64,000 nucleotides of DNA from Mucilaginibacter ginkgonis (GTDB lineage Bacteria > Bacteroidota > Bacteroidia > Sphingobacteriales > Sphingobacteriaceae): positions 1,674,001-1,738,000 of the forward strand of contig NZ_CP066775.1 of assembly GCF_009754905.2 (NCBI RefSeq). Reading direction: 5' to 3'. This document shows, one piece after another, positions 47,698 through 57,180 of this stretch. Position numbers and translations under genes: made by a program. The first letter of the stretch is position 1, and each line of letters opens with the position of its first letter. The notes beneath the pieces were generated by a model. The model made no database searches. It saw nothing but the letters and a program-made list of their open reading frames with translations, and had not been told where the DNA came from.

Positions 47698-47727
47698 GCC
47701 CTCTCCTTTGGAGAAGGTTGGGTGAGG
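47698..47727. repeat. C/G-run hairpin before topA
   Basis: GCCCTCTCC-TTTG-GAGAAGG followed by TTGGGTGAGGC, the same type as near 19168-19196 and (inverted) 29738-29775. Confidence 0.6.
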
Positions 47728-47827
47728 CGCAAACCTTTCTATCACTATTTAGTTAACGGTTAAAATCACAATCTAAAACCAAAGCAAAAATTTGCGTTTC
47801 GGTTTCTTTGTGTTTATTTGCAGAATA

Positions 47828-50260
47828 ATGGCAAAAAATTTACTGATCGTAGAATCACCGGCGAAGGCCAAAACTATAGAAGGATATCTGGGCAAAGACT
47901 TTGTTGTAAAGTCGAGTTATGGCCATATCCGCGATCTGGTAAAGTCTGAAGATGCCATAGATATCGCTCATGATTTTCAACAGAAATATGAAGTACCTGC
48001 CGATAAAAAACAGGTAGTGAGCGAGTTAAAAAAATTAGCAAAAGAGGCAGAGGTGATATGGCTCGCATCCGATGAGGACCGTGAGGGGGAAGCCATATCA
48101 TGGCATTTGTTTGAGACACTTGGGCTTAAAGAAGCTAATACCCGCCGGATTGTATTTCACGAGATTACAAAGCCGGCCATCATACGCGCAATTGAAAATC
48201 CGCGCACCATTAACTACCATTTGGTAAATGCCCAGCAGGCACGCAGGGTTTTAGACCGTTTGGTGGGTTTTGAGCTTTCGCCCGTTTTGTGGAAGAAAGT
48301 TAAACCGTCTTTATCAGCCGGTCGTGTGCAATCTGTTGCCGTGAGATTGATCGTAGACCGCGAGCGCGAGATCAACAAATTTCAGTCTGAAGCCGCCTTC
48401 CGTGTAACTGCCATTTTTGGTAAAGGCCGTGAGGCATTTAAAGCCGAACTGAATGAGCGTTTCGCAAAGCAAGAGGATGCCGAAAAGTTCCTGAACGATT
48501 GTATAGGTGCTGATTTCAATGTCAAGTCTCTGGATACACGCCCGGCAAAACGTTCGCCGGCTGCGCCATTCACTACCTCAACCCTGCAGCAAGAAGCCAG
48601 CCGCAAACTTGGCTTTTCTGTATCGAGGACGATGTCTGTAGCACAGAAACTTTATGAATCGGGCCGTATCACATATATGCGTACCGATTCTGTTAACTTG
48701 TCGGACACAGCGTTAAATGCTGCCGCAAGCGAAATCGTTTCGGCTTACGGACAGCAATATCATCAGCAAAGGCAATATAAAACTAAATCGGCCAGCGCGC
48801 AGGAGGCGCACGAAGCCATCCGTCCAACTTACTTCAATGTCCACAGTTTTGAGGGCGATAACGCGGAAAAACGTTTGTACGAACTGATTTGGAAACGCGC
48901 CATCGCATCGCAAATGAGCGAAGCTCAATTTGAGCGTACCGTTGCACGAATCAGCGTATCTACCCGCCCGGAAGAACTTGTGGCGAACGGTGAGGTGATG
49001 AAATTTGATGGCTTCCTGAAGGTTTATCTGGAGTCTACTGACGAGGACGAAAAGGAAGACAATATTGAAGAAGGCGACAGCGCCATACTGCCACCGTTAA
49101 CCAAAGGGCAATTATTATCATTAACAGAAATGACGGCGGTGGAGCGTTACTCACGTCCCCCGGCAAGATACACGGAAGCAAGCCTGGTAAAAAAACTGGA
49201 GGAACTGGGCATTGGCAGGCCGTCTACCTATGCCCCTACCATTTCTACTATCCAAAACCGCGGATATGTGGTTAAAGAAGAGCGCGAAGGCAAAACACGC
49301 GCCTACCGTGTACTAACCTTAAAGAACAGCAGCATAGCTAAAGAAGAAAAGACCGAAATAACAGGAGCCGATAAGAACAAAATGTTCCCGACCGACATTG
49401 GCGCGGTAGTGAACGATTTTCTGGTGCAGCATTTTAATGGTATTGTCGACTATCATTTTACCGCAGGTGTTGAGAAGCAGTTCGACGAAATTGCACAGGG
49501 CTTGCAGGAATGGACGGTTATGATCCGCAAGTTTTACGACCCGTTTCATCAGGAAGTAGAAACCACCAAAGCAACCGCTGACCGCGCCAGCGGGGAGCGC
49601 GAATTAGGCGTTCACCCCGAAAGCGGCAAAAAGCTTTCAGTTCGTATCGGCCGTTACGGGCCCTTTGTGCAAATCGGCGAAGCGGACGATGAGCAGAAAC
49701 AATATGCCAGCCTGCGTGCGGGCCAGATGATAGAAACAATCAGCCTTGAGGAGGCATTGGAACTATTCAAGTTGCCTAAAAAAGTTGGCCTGTTTGAAGA
49801 AAAGGAGATGACCGTAGCTATCGGCAAATTCGGACCTTACATACGCCATAATAGTGCGTTCTATTCGCTTCCTAAAGGTATAGATCCGTTAGACGTTGCA
49901 GAAGATCAGGCAATTGAGATTATTCTTGATAAACGCAAGCGTGATGCAGAAAGATTGATCAAAACCTTCGATGAAAATCCCGAGGTAAAGATCCTTAATG
50001 GCCGCTGGGGACCATACATAGAATTTGAAAAACTGAACGTTAAAATTCCTAAAGATAAAGACCCGCATACGCTTACTTTCGATGAGGTGAAAGCGCTTGC
50101 AGATGCTACCGCCGCCGAACCTAAAAAAGGACGATTTGGCAAAGTGATAGCTGCAAAAGCTGCTCCGGCAGCAAAAAAAGCAACTACGGCGAAGAAGCAA
50201 GCCGCGAAAAAATCGCCGGCTAAGAATGCGCCGGCTAAGAAATCCACAGGTAAGAAATAA
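47828..50260 (+). CDS. topA: DNA topoisomerase I (type IA)
   Basis: 810 residues from the ATG at 47828 (12 codons into the longest frame). TOPRIM start LLIVESPAKAKTI, acidic site LASDEDREGEA, the catalytic Tyr in GRITYMRTDS (about residue 283) and ARYTEASLVKKLEELGIGRPSTYA are clear. The C-terminus has topoisomerase-associated modules (VRIGRYGPFVQIG, VAIGKFGPYIRH, LNGRWGPYIEF) instead of zinc fingers, and ends in a Lys/Ala/Pro-rich basic tail of about 35 residues, probably DNA-binding. It relaxes negative supercoils. Confidence 0.97.
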   Translation: MAKNLLIVESPAKAKTIEGYLGKDFVVKSSYGHIRDLVKSEDAIDIAHDFQQKYEVPADKKQVVSELKKLAKEAEVIWLASDEDREGEAISWHLFETLGLKEANTRRIVFHEITKPAIIRAIENPRTINYHLVNAQQARRVLDRLVGFELSPVLWKKVKPSLSAGRVQSVAVRLIVDREREINKFQSEAAFRVTAIFGKGREAFKAELNERFAKQEDAEKFLNDCIGADFNVKSLDTRPAKRSPAAPFTTSTLQQEASRKLGFSVSRTMSVAQKLYESGRITYMRTDSVNLSDTALNAAASEIVSAYGQQYHQQRQYKTKSASAQEAHEAIRPTYFNVHSFEGDNAEKRLYELIWKRAIASQMSEAQFERTVARISVSTRPEELVANGEVMKFDGFLKVYLESTDEDEKEDNIEEGDSAILPPLTKGQLLSLTEMTAVERYSRPPARYTEASLVKKLEELGIGRPSTYAPTISTIQNRGYVVKEEREGKTRAYRVLTLKNSSIAKEEKTEITGADKNKMFPTDIGAVVNDFLVQHFNGIVDYHFTAGVEKQFDEIAQGLQEWTVMIRKFYDPFHQEVETTKATADRASGERELGVHPESGKKLSVRIGRYGPFVQIGEADDEQKQYASLRAGQMIETISLEEALELFKLPKKVGLFEEKEMTVAIGKFGPYIRHNSAFYSLPKGIDPLDVAEDQAIEIILDKRKRDAERLIKTFDENPEVKILNGRWGPYIEFEKLNVKIPKDKDPHTLTFDEVKALADATAAEPKKGRFGKVIAAKAAPAAKKATTAKKQAAKKSPAKNAPAKKSTGKK

Positions 50261-50335
50261 ATTGTCTTAAAGCTAAATTTTGGTTAGTTTTGTTGAGTAT
50301 AGTAGCTGATAATCAACCACAATTAACCTTATCAT

Positions 50336-52750
50336 TTGAAGCTTAAACTTTTACGAAACTGTATTTTTATTATCGTATTCATTGCTGCTGCCGCAGTGCC
50401 ACGGATTAGTTTTGCGCAAGGCTGTCCTGTAAATGTTGATTTTGAAAACGGTGATTTTAATCAATGGACCTGTTATCGTGGCGTGACTTCTTCTTCCGGT
50501 CAGACCAATTATATTTCTGTAAATCAAAGTTCACCCACGAATGGCGTTCATACCATTATTCCCAAGGGTACCCAGCTTGACCCGTATGGCAAGTTTCCCA
50601 TCACCCCGCCTGATGGCAGCAAATATGCTGTAAGGTTGGGCAATGACGGTACCGGTGCCCAGGCAGAACGCCTGTCTTACAACTTTACAGTGCCGCAAAC
50701 AGATTTTGCCCTTACCTATCAGTACGCTGTGGTGCTGCAAGATCCAAACCACTCCGCAGAGCAACAGCCAAGGTTTACTGCAAAAGTTTTGGACCTTACT
50801 ACCAATACCTACATCTCCTGTTCATCCTTCAACTACGTTGCAACCGCTAATATCCCCGGCTTTAAAAAGTCAACAGTAAGCAACATGGTTATTTACAAGG
50901 GCTGGACGCCTGTTACCATTGATCTTTCGGCATTTAAGGGCAGGCAGATGCAATTAGAATTTACCACTGCTGATTGTACGCAAGGCGGCCACTTTGGCTA
51001 CGCCTATATAGACGTTAACCGCACTTGTTCAAGTATTATAAATGGTAACAATTATTGCGCTAATACAACAGATGTGCCACTGTTAGGGCCTGCAGGTTAC
51101 GCCACTTATCAGTGGTATAATGAAGACAGGTCGACATTGTTGGGGACAACCAACCCCTTGATCATAAAACCCGTAGACGGCCAAAAGGTGATTCTCGACC
51201 TGACCCCTTACGATGGTTTTGGCTGTGCAGCCACACTAACCACTACGTTGCACAAAAGTTCTTTAGCGATGACGGTGACAGACCCGCCTGCTGTTTGCTA
51301 CCCTGCAACAGTTGATGTTACCAAAGCCGTAAAAGTAACGGATGACCTGGCCGTGATAAACGTATTTACAGATGCTGCGTGCACCAATCCGGTTGATGAT
51401 CCAAAAGCAATAGCTACAAGCGGTACCTATTATATCCAGGCCTATAATCTCACCTGCGGTTCGTTAACCCAGTCTGTTAATGTAACGGTAAACCCTAAAC
51501 CAAATTTAAAGGTCACTAATCCACCTACTGCCTGCAGCTACGAAACTGTGGACCTAAGCGCTGCAGCGATAGTTGCAGGAAGCGATGCCGGCCTTACTTA
51601 TACCTTTTTTGCGGATGCTAACGCGACCGTACCCCTAACAGACTACAGCAAAGTAAAAGCTGCTGGTACCTACTATATTGTTGGAACCAATAAATACGGA
51701 TGCAGCACCATACAGGCGGTTAACATAACTTTCTATCCGCCTATTGACCTTGTTGTCCAAGACCCAGGGGCGGTTTGTTTTCCCAGCACGGTCGATATCA
51801 CAACACCCGGCATAGCTAACAACACATCAACCGGTGGTGTATTAAGTTATTGGAAAGATGTCAACGCGACCGTGCCGCTGGTTGACCCAACAAAAATAAT
51901 TGATAGCGGTGTTTACTACATCAAACTGATAGACCCCAATGCCTGTCAGGTTATTAAACCGGTTAATGTCACCGTTCACAGCCTTCCTACTTTAAAAATT
52001 ACGGCGCCGAAAGATGTTTGCCTTCCGGGCAATGTAGACATAACGCAGGCATACATTACAAAAGGCAGTAAAGACATCAACAAATTGAGTTACTGGCGAG
52101 ATGCCAAAGCGACGATCGCGCTTAATAATCCCACAAGTGTTACAGACAGTGGAAAGTATTATATTAAGGCCACAAGTGTTTTTGGCTGCGAAACGGTAGA
52201 CTCTGTTCTAGTTGGCATCCATAAGTTACCGGTACTTAAAATCACAGCGCCGGCAGGTGTCTATCAACCACAAACTATAAATCTGGCTGCGCCTGCCGTA
52301 ACTGCAGGCAGCTCGCCAAGACTATATTTCTCTTATTATTTAGACTCCACTCTCACAATTAGGGTACCCAATCAATACAAGGTATCGGCAACAGGTACTT
52401 ATTATATCAAAGCCGAGAACGTTTATGGTTGCGATACAAGTGCGGCCGTAAAAATTATTGTAGCAGAGGTACCTGATATAAAAGTACCAAAGGCTTTTAC
52501 GCCGGGACAAACCACAAACGACAGGTTGTATCCTTTCCTTATCGGTATTAAGTTACTTAAAGTTTTTAAGGTATATAACCGCTGGGGAAACCTGGTTTTT
52601 CAAACCTCAAACGCGGCACCGGGCGCAGGCTGGGATGGTAACACTAATGGAAAAATAAACTTTATGGATACCTATAGCTGGGTGGCCGAGGGATATGACC
52701 AATTGGGAAATTTGGTGCATCGTACCGGCAATACTTTGATTTTGAAATAG
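50336..52750 (+). CDS. Large secreted repeat protein with gliding-motility-type C-terminal domain (type IX secretion substrate)
   Basis: 804 residues. The start is a TTG at 50336; no ATG lies between the stop just upstream (three codons earlier) and the hydrophobic signal peptide (1-27, KLKLLRNCIFIIVFIAAAAV), so TTG looks real. The N-terminal part (about 30-240) is beta-rich, followed by one and then five tandem modules of about 80 residues (310-390, 391-471, 472-552, 553-633, 634-712), each ending like SGTYYIKATNxxGC. The final 90 residues (VPKAFTPGQTTNDR...YNRWGNLVF...) are the CHU_C gliding-motility C-terminal signal for the type IX system. The PorP/SprF gene follows 4 bp after. It is probably a cell-surface adhesin. 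Confidence 0.9.
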   Translation: MKLKLLRNCIFIIVFIAAAAVPRISFAQGCPVNVDFENGDFNQWTCYRGVTSSSGQTNYISVNQSSPTNGVHTIIPKGTQLDPYGKFPITPPDGSKYAVRLGNDGTGAQAERLSYNFTVPQTDFALTYQYAVVLQDPNHSAEQQPRFTAKVLDLTTNTYISCSSFNYVATANIPGFKKSTVSNMVIYKGWTPVTIDLSAFKGRQMQLEFTTADCTQGGHFGYAYIDVNRTCSSIINGNNYCANTTDVPLLGPAGYATYQWYNEDRSTLLGTTNPLIIKPVDGQKVILDLTPYDGFGCAATLTTTLHKSSLAMTVTDPPAVCYPATVDVTKAVKVTDDLAVINVFTDAACTNPVDDPKAIATSGTYYIQAYNLTCGSLTQSVNVTVNPKPNLKVTNPPTACSYETVDLSAAAIVAGSDAGLTYTFFADANATVPLTDYSKVKAAGTYYIVGTNKYGCSTIQAVNITFYPPIDLVVQDPGAVCFPSTVDITTPGIANNTSTGGVLSYWKDVNATVPLVDPTKIIDSGVYYIKLIDPNACQVIKPVNVTVHSLPTLKITAPKDVCLPGNVDITQAYITKGSKDINKLSYWRDAKATIALNNPTSVTDSGKYYIKATSVFGCETVDSVLVGIHKLPVLKITAPAGVYQPQTINLAAPAVTAGSSPRLYFSYYLDSTLTIRVPNQYKVSATGTYYIKAENVYGCDTSAAVKIIVAEVPDIKVPKAFTPGQTTNDRLYPFLIGIKLLKVFKVYNRWGNLVFQTSNAAPGAGWDGNTNGKINFMDTYSWVAEGYDQLGNLVHRTGNTLILK

Positions 52751-52754
52751 CCAA

Positions 52755-53750
52755 ATGAGAAAGTATTTGCTGACGGGTTTGATTATTTTAAGCTGCTTTA
52801 TCGCAAGGGCTCAAGACCCTCATTTTTCCCAGTATTTTGCTTCGCCATTGACCGTTAACCCCGCAAACACCGGATTCTTTGACGGCAAACTAAGGTTTGC
52901 AGCCAATGAGAGGCAACAGTGGGCAAACATTGGCTCCGCTTACTCAACAACATCACTTTCATTTGATCTCAAGATCCTTGAAAATGCAATACCTGAGTAT
53001 GATATTTTCGCGGTAGGCGTATCCGGTATGTTCGATAGTTCACTTAGCGGCGCATATAAAAGCAACTATTTATCGTTTTCAACCGCATATCATAAGAGTT
53101 TGGCAGAAGAAGGGCGGCACATGCTTACCCTGGGGGTGCAGGCAACATATGCGGCCTTAAGTTTCGACTATAACCGGCTTACGTTTGCCACGCAGTTTAA
53201 CGGTACGGACTTCGACCCAACCTTACCGGGATACATTAATGCCGCAAACCCCAACAGCAACTATGCGGATATACATGCCGGGTTGCTCTATGCCGCGCAC
53301 TTAGAACAAGCTAACTTTTACGCCGGCGTGTCACTTTACCACATTGCCAAACCTGTGGAATCACTATTTAATACCGTTAGCACGATACCCTATCGCAAAA
53401 CGCTCTCTGCAGGTGGCGAGATAAATATCTCGCCTGTATCTTCTGTTTTGTTCAGCGGCATTTACTCAAAACAGGCGGAAGCAACGGATAGCCGTATCGG
53501 CGGCGCCTGGTGCCTTAAACGCCCTTTCGACCGTTTTCGGGGAACTGGTAGGGTTAACTTTTACGCGGGTTTGTGGTATGCCAACAATAACACCTTTATA
53601 CCTTATCTTGGCGCTGATATTCAGAATTTTAGTGCGGGCTTTAATTACGAAACATCTTATAGCTCATTAAATTATCACCCGGCCACTTTTGAAGTTTCTT
53701 TGATGTACCGCGTTGGTTCAAAAACACCCGACAGATGCCTAAGATTTTAA
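52755..53750 (+). CDS. PorP/SprF family type IX secretion membrane protein
   Basis: 331 residues: signal peptide (about 1-19), then QDPHFSQYFASPLTVNPANTGFF, the classic PorP/SprF start, and a predicted outer-membrane barrel. Together with a CHU_C protein such proteins form pairs like SprB/SprF, in which SprF is needed to export or anchor that substrate. It is 4 bp after the adhesin gene, and its stop overlaps the next gene by 16 bp. Confidence 0.93.
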   Translation: MRKYLLTGLIILSCFIARAQDPHFSQYFASPLTVNPANTGFFDGKLRFAANERQQWANIGSAYSTTSLSFDLKILENAIPEYDIFAVGVSGMFDSSLSGAYKSNYLSFSTAYHKSLAEEGRHMLTLGVQATYAALSFDYNRLTFATQFNGTDFDPTLPGYINAANPNSNYADIHAGLLYAAHLEQANFYAGVSLYHIAKPVESLFNTVSTIPYRKTLSAGGEINISPVSSVLFSGIYSKQAEATDSRIGGAWCLKRPFDRFRGTGRVNFYAGLWYANNNTFIPYLGADIQNFSAGFNYETSYSSLNYHPATFEVSLMYRVGSKTPDRCLRF

Positions 53751-54277
53751 CCCTCAAATTTTTAGTTGTTACTGCCATAATCGCAGCGCTCACAAGTCTT
53801 TTCTCTCCGGTTGTAGACGCGCAATGCGTAATCAAAAAAGTAAAGAGAAACGGCGTAATATTCTCAGAAATACCTGAACGGTATATCTACAACCGCACAA
53901 CTACAGATTATAACGCATTGTCATTAATCCTTTCGCAGACAGTAAAAAGCAACGGCCCTGCCTACACGCTTAATTTGAAGTTTGCATTTTCCAATATTCT
54001 ACGCAAAGGACAATGGTTAGTGATAAACTTTACCTCTGGTGAACAAATTAAACTACCAATGAGGTTTGTCGCGATTGGCAAAACCGACAATCCAAATATC
54101 CATTTGAATAGTTATTCTGTTGATCTGCCATCCGACATTATTCAAAAGCTGGCAGCTACACCGGTAAAAACGATAGAGATCAACTCAGCGTTCAATTTTA
54201 AATTTTCAGAAGTTTTTGCGCCGGATGAATCCCTGTTTACAGAAATGTTCAGGTGCTTCCAGCCTGCATTGCAATAA
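53735..54277 (+). CDS. Hypothetical secreted protein in the type IX adhesin operon
   Basis: 180 residues starting 16 bp before the PorP gene stop. A signal peptide (MPKILTLKFLVVTAIIAALTSLF, cleavage near VDAQ) is followed by a compact beta-rich domain with one early Cys and one late (FRCFQP). I recognise no family. The overlap with PorP suggests a third component, such as a periplasmic or surface partner of the adhesin. Confidence 0.7.
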   Translation: MPKILTLKFLVVTAIIAALTSLFSPVVDAQCVIKKVKRNGVIFSEIPERYIYNRTTTDYNALSLILSQTVKSNGPAYTLNLKFAFSNILRKGQWLVINFTSGEQIKLPMRFVAIGKTDNPNIHLNSYSVDLPSDIIQKLAATPVKTIEINSAFNFKFSEVFAPDESLFTEMFRCFQPALQ

Positions 54278-54320
54278 ATTACTATCGCGAACAAACATTT
54301 TTGGATAGTCAAACTTTGTT

Positions 54321-55073
54321 ATGCAAAACACAGCTATGTTCAACAAATTTGCAGTCCTTCTGACTTTCGTCAGCGTTTTAATTGCCGGTCTACAAACCTT
54401 TGCCCAAACAACACCAACTAAAATAAAAGTTGATTCCATTGCACCGGGTTTTTGGATTTATCAATCGTACGGCAATTACAACGGTCAGCAAGTTTCTGCA
54501 AACGGATTGATCTGTGAAGGCGAGACAGGGCTCATAATTGTTGACGCGCCTTGGGATACTTTGCAGACAAGGCAATTGTTAACCTGGATAGACAGCACCC
54601 GGCACAAACCAATTCTGTTCTCTATTCATACGCATTATCACGCCGACCGCGTTGGCGGACTTGATGTTTACCATCAGCGCGGTATAAAAGCCTACGCTAC
54701 TGCAGCTACAATAGCCAGGGTTGACCCTAAACTGCAAAGAGATCTAACTCCTTTGCAAAGCACTGACACTGTTCTTTATGCCGGCATTACTCCGGCCAAT
54801 ATCTATTTTCCGGGCGCGGGCCACACAGCGGATAATATTGTGGTCTGGTTCCCGCTGCAGAAAATATTGTTTGGCGGTTGCATGATAAAAAGCACCGACG
54901 ACAGCACTTTGGGTAACATAGCGGATGCTGATCTGAACGCATGGCCAAACAGCCTGAAAAATTTAATGCAGCGGTATCCCAATGCAGCTATTGTGATCCC
55001 CGGCCACGATGGCTGGCGCGGCGATTCTATCCGACACACGCTCGATCTGTTGAATCAGGGAAAGGCGAAGTAG
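54321..55073 (+). CDS. Subclass B1 metallo-beta-lactamase
   Basis: 250 residues; a signal peptide begins at M1 or at the ATG five codons later. The zinc ligands of subclass B1 are all present: H105, H107 and D109 in HTHYHADRVGG, H168 in GAGHTADN, C187 in LFGGCMIK and H229 in PGHDGW. These correspond to standard positions 116, 118, 120, 196, 221 and 263. It is therefore a probable periplasmic, carbapenem-hydrolysing enzyme. No mobile element lies beside it, so it looks like an intrinsic chromosomal gene. Substrate range is not readable. Confidence 0.92.
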   Translation: MQNTAMFNKFAVLLTFVSVLIAGLQTFAQTTPTKIKVDSIAPGFWIYQSYGNYNGQQVSANGLICEGETGLIIVDAPWDTLQTRQLLTWIDSTRHKPILFSIHTHYHADRVGGLDVYHQRGIKAYATAATIARVDPKLQRDLTPLQSTDTVLYAGITPANIYFPGAGHTADNIVVWFPLQKILFGGCMIKSTDDSTLGNIADADLNAWPNSLKNLMQRYPNAAIVIPGHDGWRGDSIRHTLDLLNQGKAK

Positions 55074-55083
55074 ATTTGGGATC

Positions 55084-55170
55084 GCGTTAACGATAGAAGC
55101 GGCATCCTGCGAAGCAGATAAAGCGAATAGCGCGGGCCCGTCCCGCTAGTTATCGGGAGAGGGTAACGCC
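55084..55170 (-). repeat. GCGTTA...TAACGC dispersed element, copy 4 (inverted)
   Basis: On the minus strand GGCGTTACCCTCTCCCGATA, GACGGGCCCGCGCTATTCGCT, a hairpin around CTTCGCAG and GTTAACGC. Between the beta-lactamase and lepA. Confidence 0.78.
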
Positions 55171-55265
55171 AAAGCATAATTAATCCTGAAATTTCGTTGT
55201 TTATTTAGGGGAAGTCTCCCGCAATTATACCGAAATCCAACCCCACAAATCTCCCTTAAAAACCG

Positions 55266-55273
55266 TACTTTTG
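55266..55273 (+). promoter_or_regulatory. -7 element of lepA promoter
   Basis: TACTTTTG within the 19-base block TTAAAAACCGTACTTTTGC, identical to that upstream of mnmA. It ends 7 nt before the ATG. Confidence 0.6.
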
Positions 55274-55280
55274 CGGTTCA

Positions 55281-57068
55281 ATGCAGCACATACGTAATTT
55301 TTGCATCATAGCACATATAGACCACGGCAAAAGTACCCTTGCCGACAGGTTGTTAGAGTATACTGAAACCGTTACCAAACGCGAATCGCAGGCGCAACTG
55401 CTTGACGATATGGACCTTGAGCGTGAGCGTGGTATTACCATTAAGAGCCACGCCATACAAATGGACTATGAGCTTGACGGGCAAAAATATGTGCTGAACC
55501 TGATTGATACACCCGGCCACGTCGACTTTTCTTATGAGGTCTCACGGTCTATTGCCGCTTGCGAAGGCGCGCTGCTAATTGTAGATGCGTCGCAAGGTAT
55601 ACAGGCGCAAACCATATCAAACTTGTACCTGGCGCTGGAGAACGATCTGGAGATCATTCCGGTGCTAAATAAAATGGACTTGCCGGGCGCCATGCCTGAG
55701 GAGGTGAAAGACCAAATAGTAGATCTGATAGGCTGCAAACGCGAAGAGATCTTAGCAGCATCGGGCAAGACCGGTTTAGGTGTACATGATGTGTTGCGTG
55801 CCATTGTAGAGCGTGTCCCCGCCCCTGTTGGCGATCCCGAAGCGCCGTTACAGGCGTTGATTTTTGACTCAGTTTTTAATTCTTTCCGTGGCATTATCGC
55901 GTATTTTAAAGTGGTGAACGGCGAGATAAAAAAGAACACCCGGGTAAAATTCATGGCTACCGGGAAGGAATATTTTGCCGATGAGGTAGGCACGTTGAAA
56001 CTGAACCAGGTACCGAAAGACGTCATAAAGACTGGCGATGTGGGTTACATCATCTCTGGCATCAAAGAAGCGCGAGAAGTTAAGGTTGGTGACACCATTA
56101 CTTTAGTAGAACGCCCCGCAGCCGAAGGTATTCAAGGTTTTGAAGAGGTTAAACCGATGGTATTCGCGGGTATTTACCCTGTTGATACCGAAGATTATGA
56201 AGAGCTGCGCGAGTCGATGGCAAAGTTGCAATTGAACGATGCTTCGTTAGTTTTCGAGCCCGAATCTTCTGCTGCGTTAGGTTTTGGTTTCCGTTGCGGA
56301 TTCCTGGGTATGCTGCATATGGAGATCATCCAGGAACGTTTGGAACGCGAGTTTGACATGACGGTGATCACCACGGTGCCTAACGTATCTTACCTCGCTT
56401 ACACCACAAAAGGCGATCAGCTACTGGTAAACAACCCGTCTGACCTGCCTGACCCAAGCAAACTGGAATACGTTGAAGAACCATATATTAAAGCAAGCAT
56501 CATTTCTAAGGCCGAATTTGTTGGCCCTATCATGTCGCTGTGTATTCAAAAGCGCGGCACCATTGTCAACCAATCATACCTCACGTCGGATCGTGTGGAG
56601 TTGATCTTTGAAATGCCTATGGGTGAGATCGTTTTTGATTTTTATGATCGTTTAAAAACGATATCCAAAGGTTATGCATCGTTCGATTACCACCAGATAG
56701 GTTACCGCCAGTCGGACCTGGTGCGTTTAGATATTCGTTTGAACAGCGAGCCTGTAGACGCGTTATCATCACTTATACATCGCAGCAACTCTTATGACTT
56801 TGGTAAAAAGATCTGCGAGAAACTAAAGGAACTAATCCCGCGTCAGCAATTCGAGATCATCATACAGGCATCAATCGGTGCCAAGATCATTGCCCGCGAA
56901 ACGGTGAAGGCTTTGCGTAAAGATGTTACAGCAAAATGTTATGGTGGTGATATCTCGCGTAAACGTAAACTGTTAGAAAAACAGAAAAAAGGCAAGAAAC
57001 GCATGCGCCAGGTTGGTAACGTAGAGATACCGCAATCGGCATTTATGGCTGTGCTTAAGTTAGACTAA
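55281..57068 (+). CDS. lepA: Elongation factor 4 (LepA)
   Basis: 595 residues. GTPase motifs [15 protein letters not shown] (G1), [10 protein letters not shown] (G2), [11 protein letters not shown] (G3) and NKMDLPGA (G4), then the domain II-V array and the LepA-specific C-terminal domain with [24 protein letters not shown]. It back-translocates or remodels ribosomes during stress. The promoter is nearly leaderless; a C/G hairpin pair separates it from folD. Confidence 0.98.
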   Translation: MQHIRNFCIIAHIDHGKSTLADRLLEYTETVTKRESQAQLLDDMDLERERGITIKSHAIQMDYELDGQKYVLNLIDTPGHVDFSYEVSRSIAACEGALLIVDASQGIQAQTISNLYLALENDLEIIPVLNKMDLPGAMPEEVKDQIVDLIGCKREEILAASGKTGLGVHDVLRAIVERVPAPVGDPEAPLQALIFDSVFNSFRGIIAYFKVVNGEIKKNTRVKFMATGKEYFADEVGTLKLNQVPKDVIKTGDVGYIISGIKEAREVKVGDTITLVERPAAEGIQGFEEVKPMVFAGIYPVDTEDYEELRESMAKLQLNDASLVFEPESSAALGFGFRCGFLGMLHMEIIQERLEREFDMTVITTVPNVSYLAYTTKGDQLLVNNPSDLPDPSKLEYVEEPYIKASIISKAEFVGPIMSLCIQKRGTIVNQSYLTSDRVELIFEMPMGEIVFDFYDRLKTISKGYASFDYHQIGYRQSDLVRLDIRLNSEPVDALSSLIHRSNSYDFGKKICEKLKELIPRQQFEIIIQASIGAKIIARETVKALRKDVTAKCYGGDISRKRKLLEKQKKGKKRMRQVGNVEIPQSAFMAVLKLD

Positions 57069-57180
57069 TAGCCACCCCCCGGCCCCCTGAAGGGGGAGTA
57101 AGAATACGTGGTAAAGTTGTATTGCTTCCTTCAGGGGGTTGGGGCTAAACTTTAATTCCCCCCTTTAGGGGTTAGGGAGC
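57069..57180. repeat. C/G hairpin cluster between lepA and folD
   Basis: CCCCC-TGAA-GGGGG at 57083-57096, CTTCAGGGGGTTGGGGCTA and CCCCCCTTTAGGGG close to folD. The first and second also pair with each other (CCCCCTGAAG / CTTCAGGGGG), forming a long imperfect hairpin. It may end lepA transcription or only stabilise mRNA. Confidence 0.6.

Noticed and set aside
54321..54335. First ATG of the beta-lactamase as the certain start
   Set aside because: A second ATG five codons on gives an equally good signal peptide; the start cannot be fixed.
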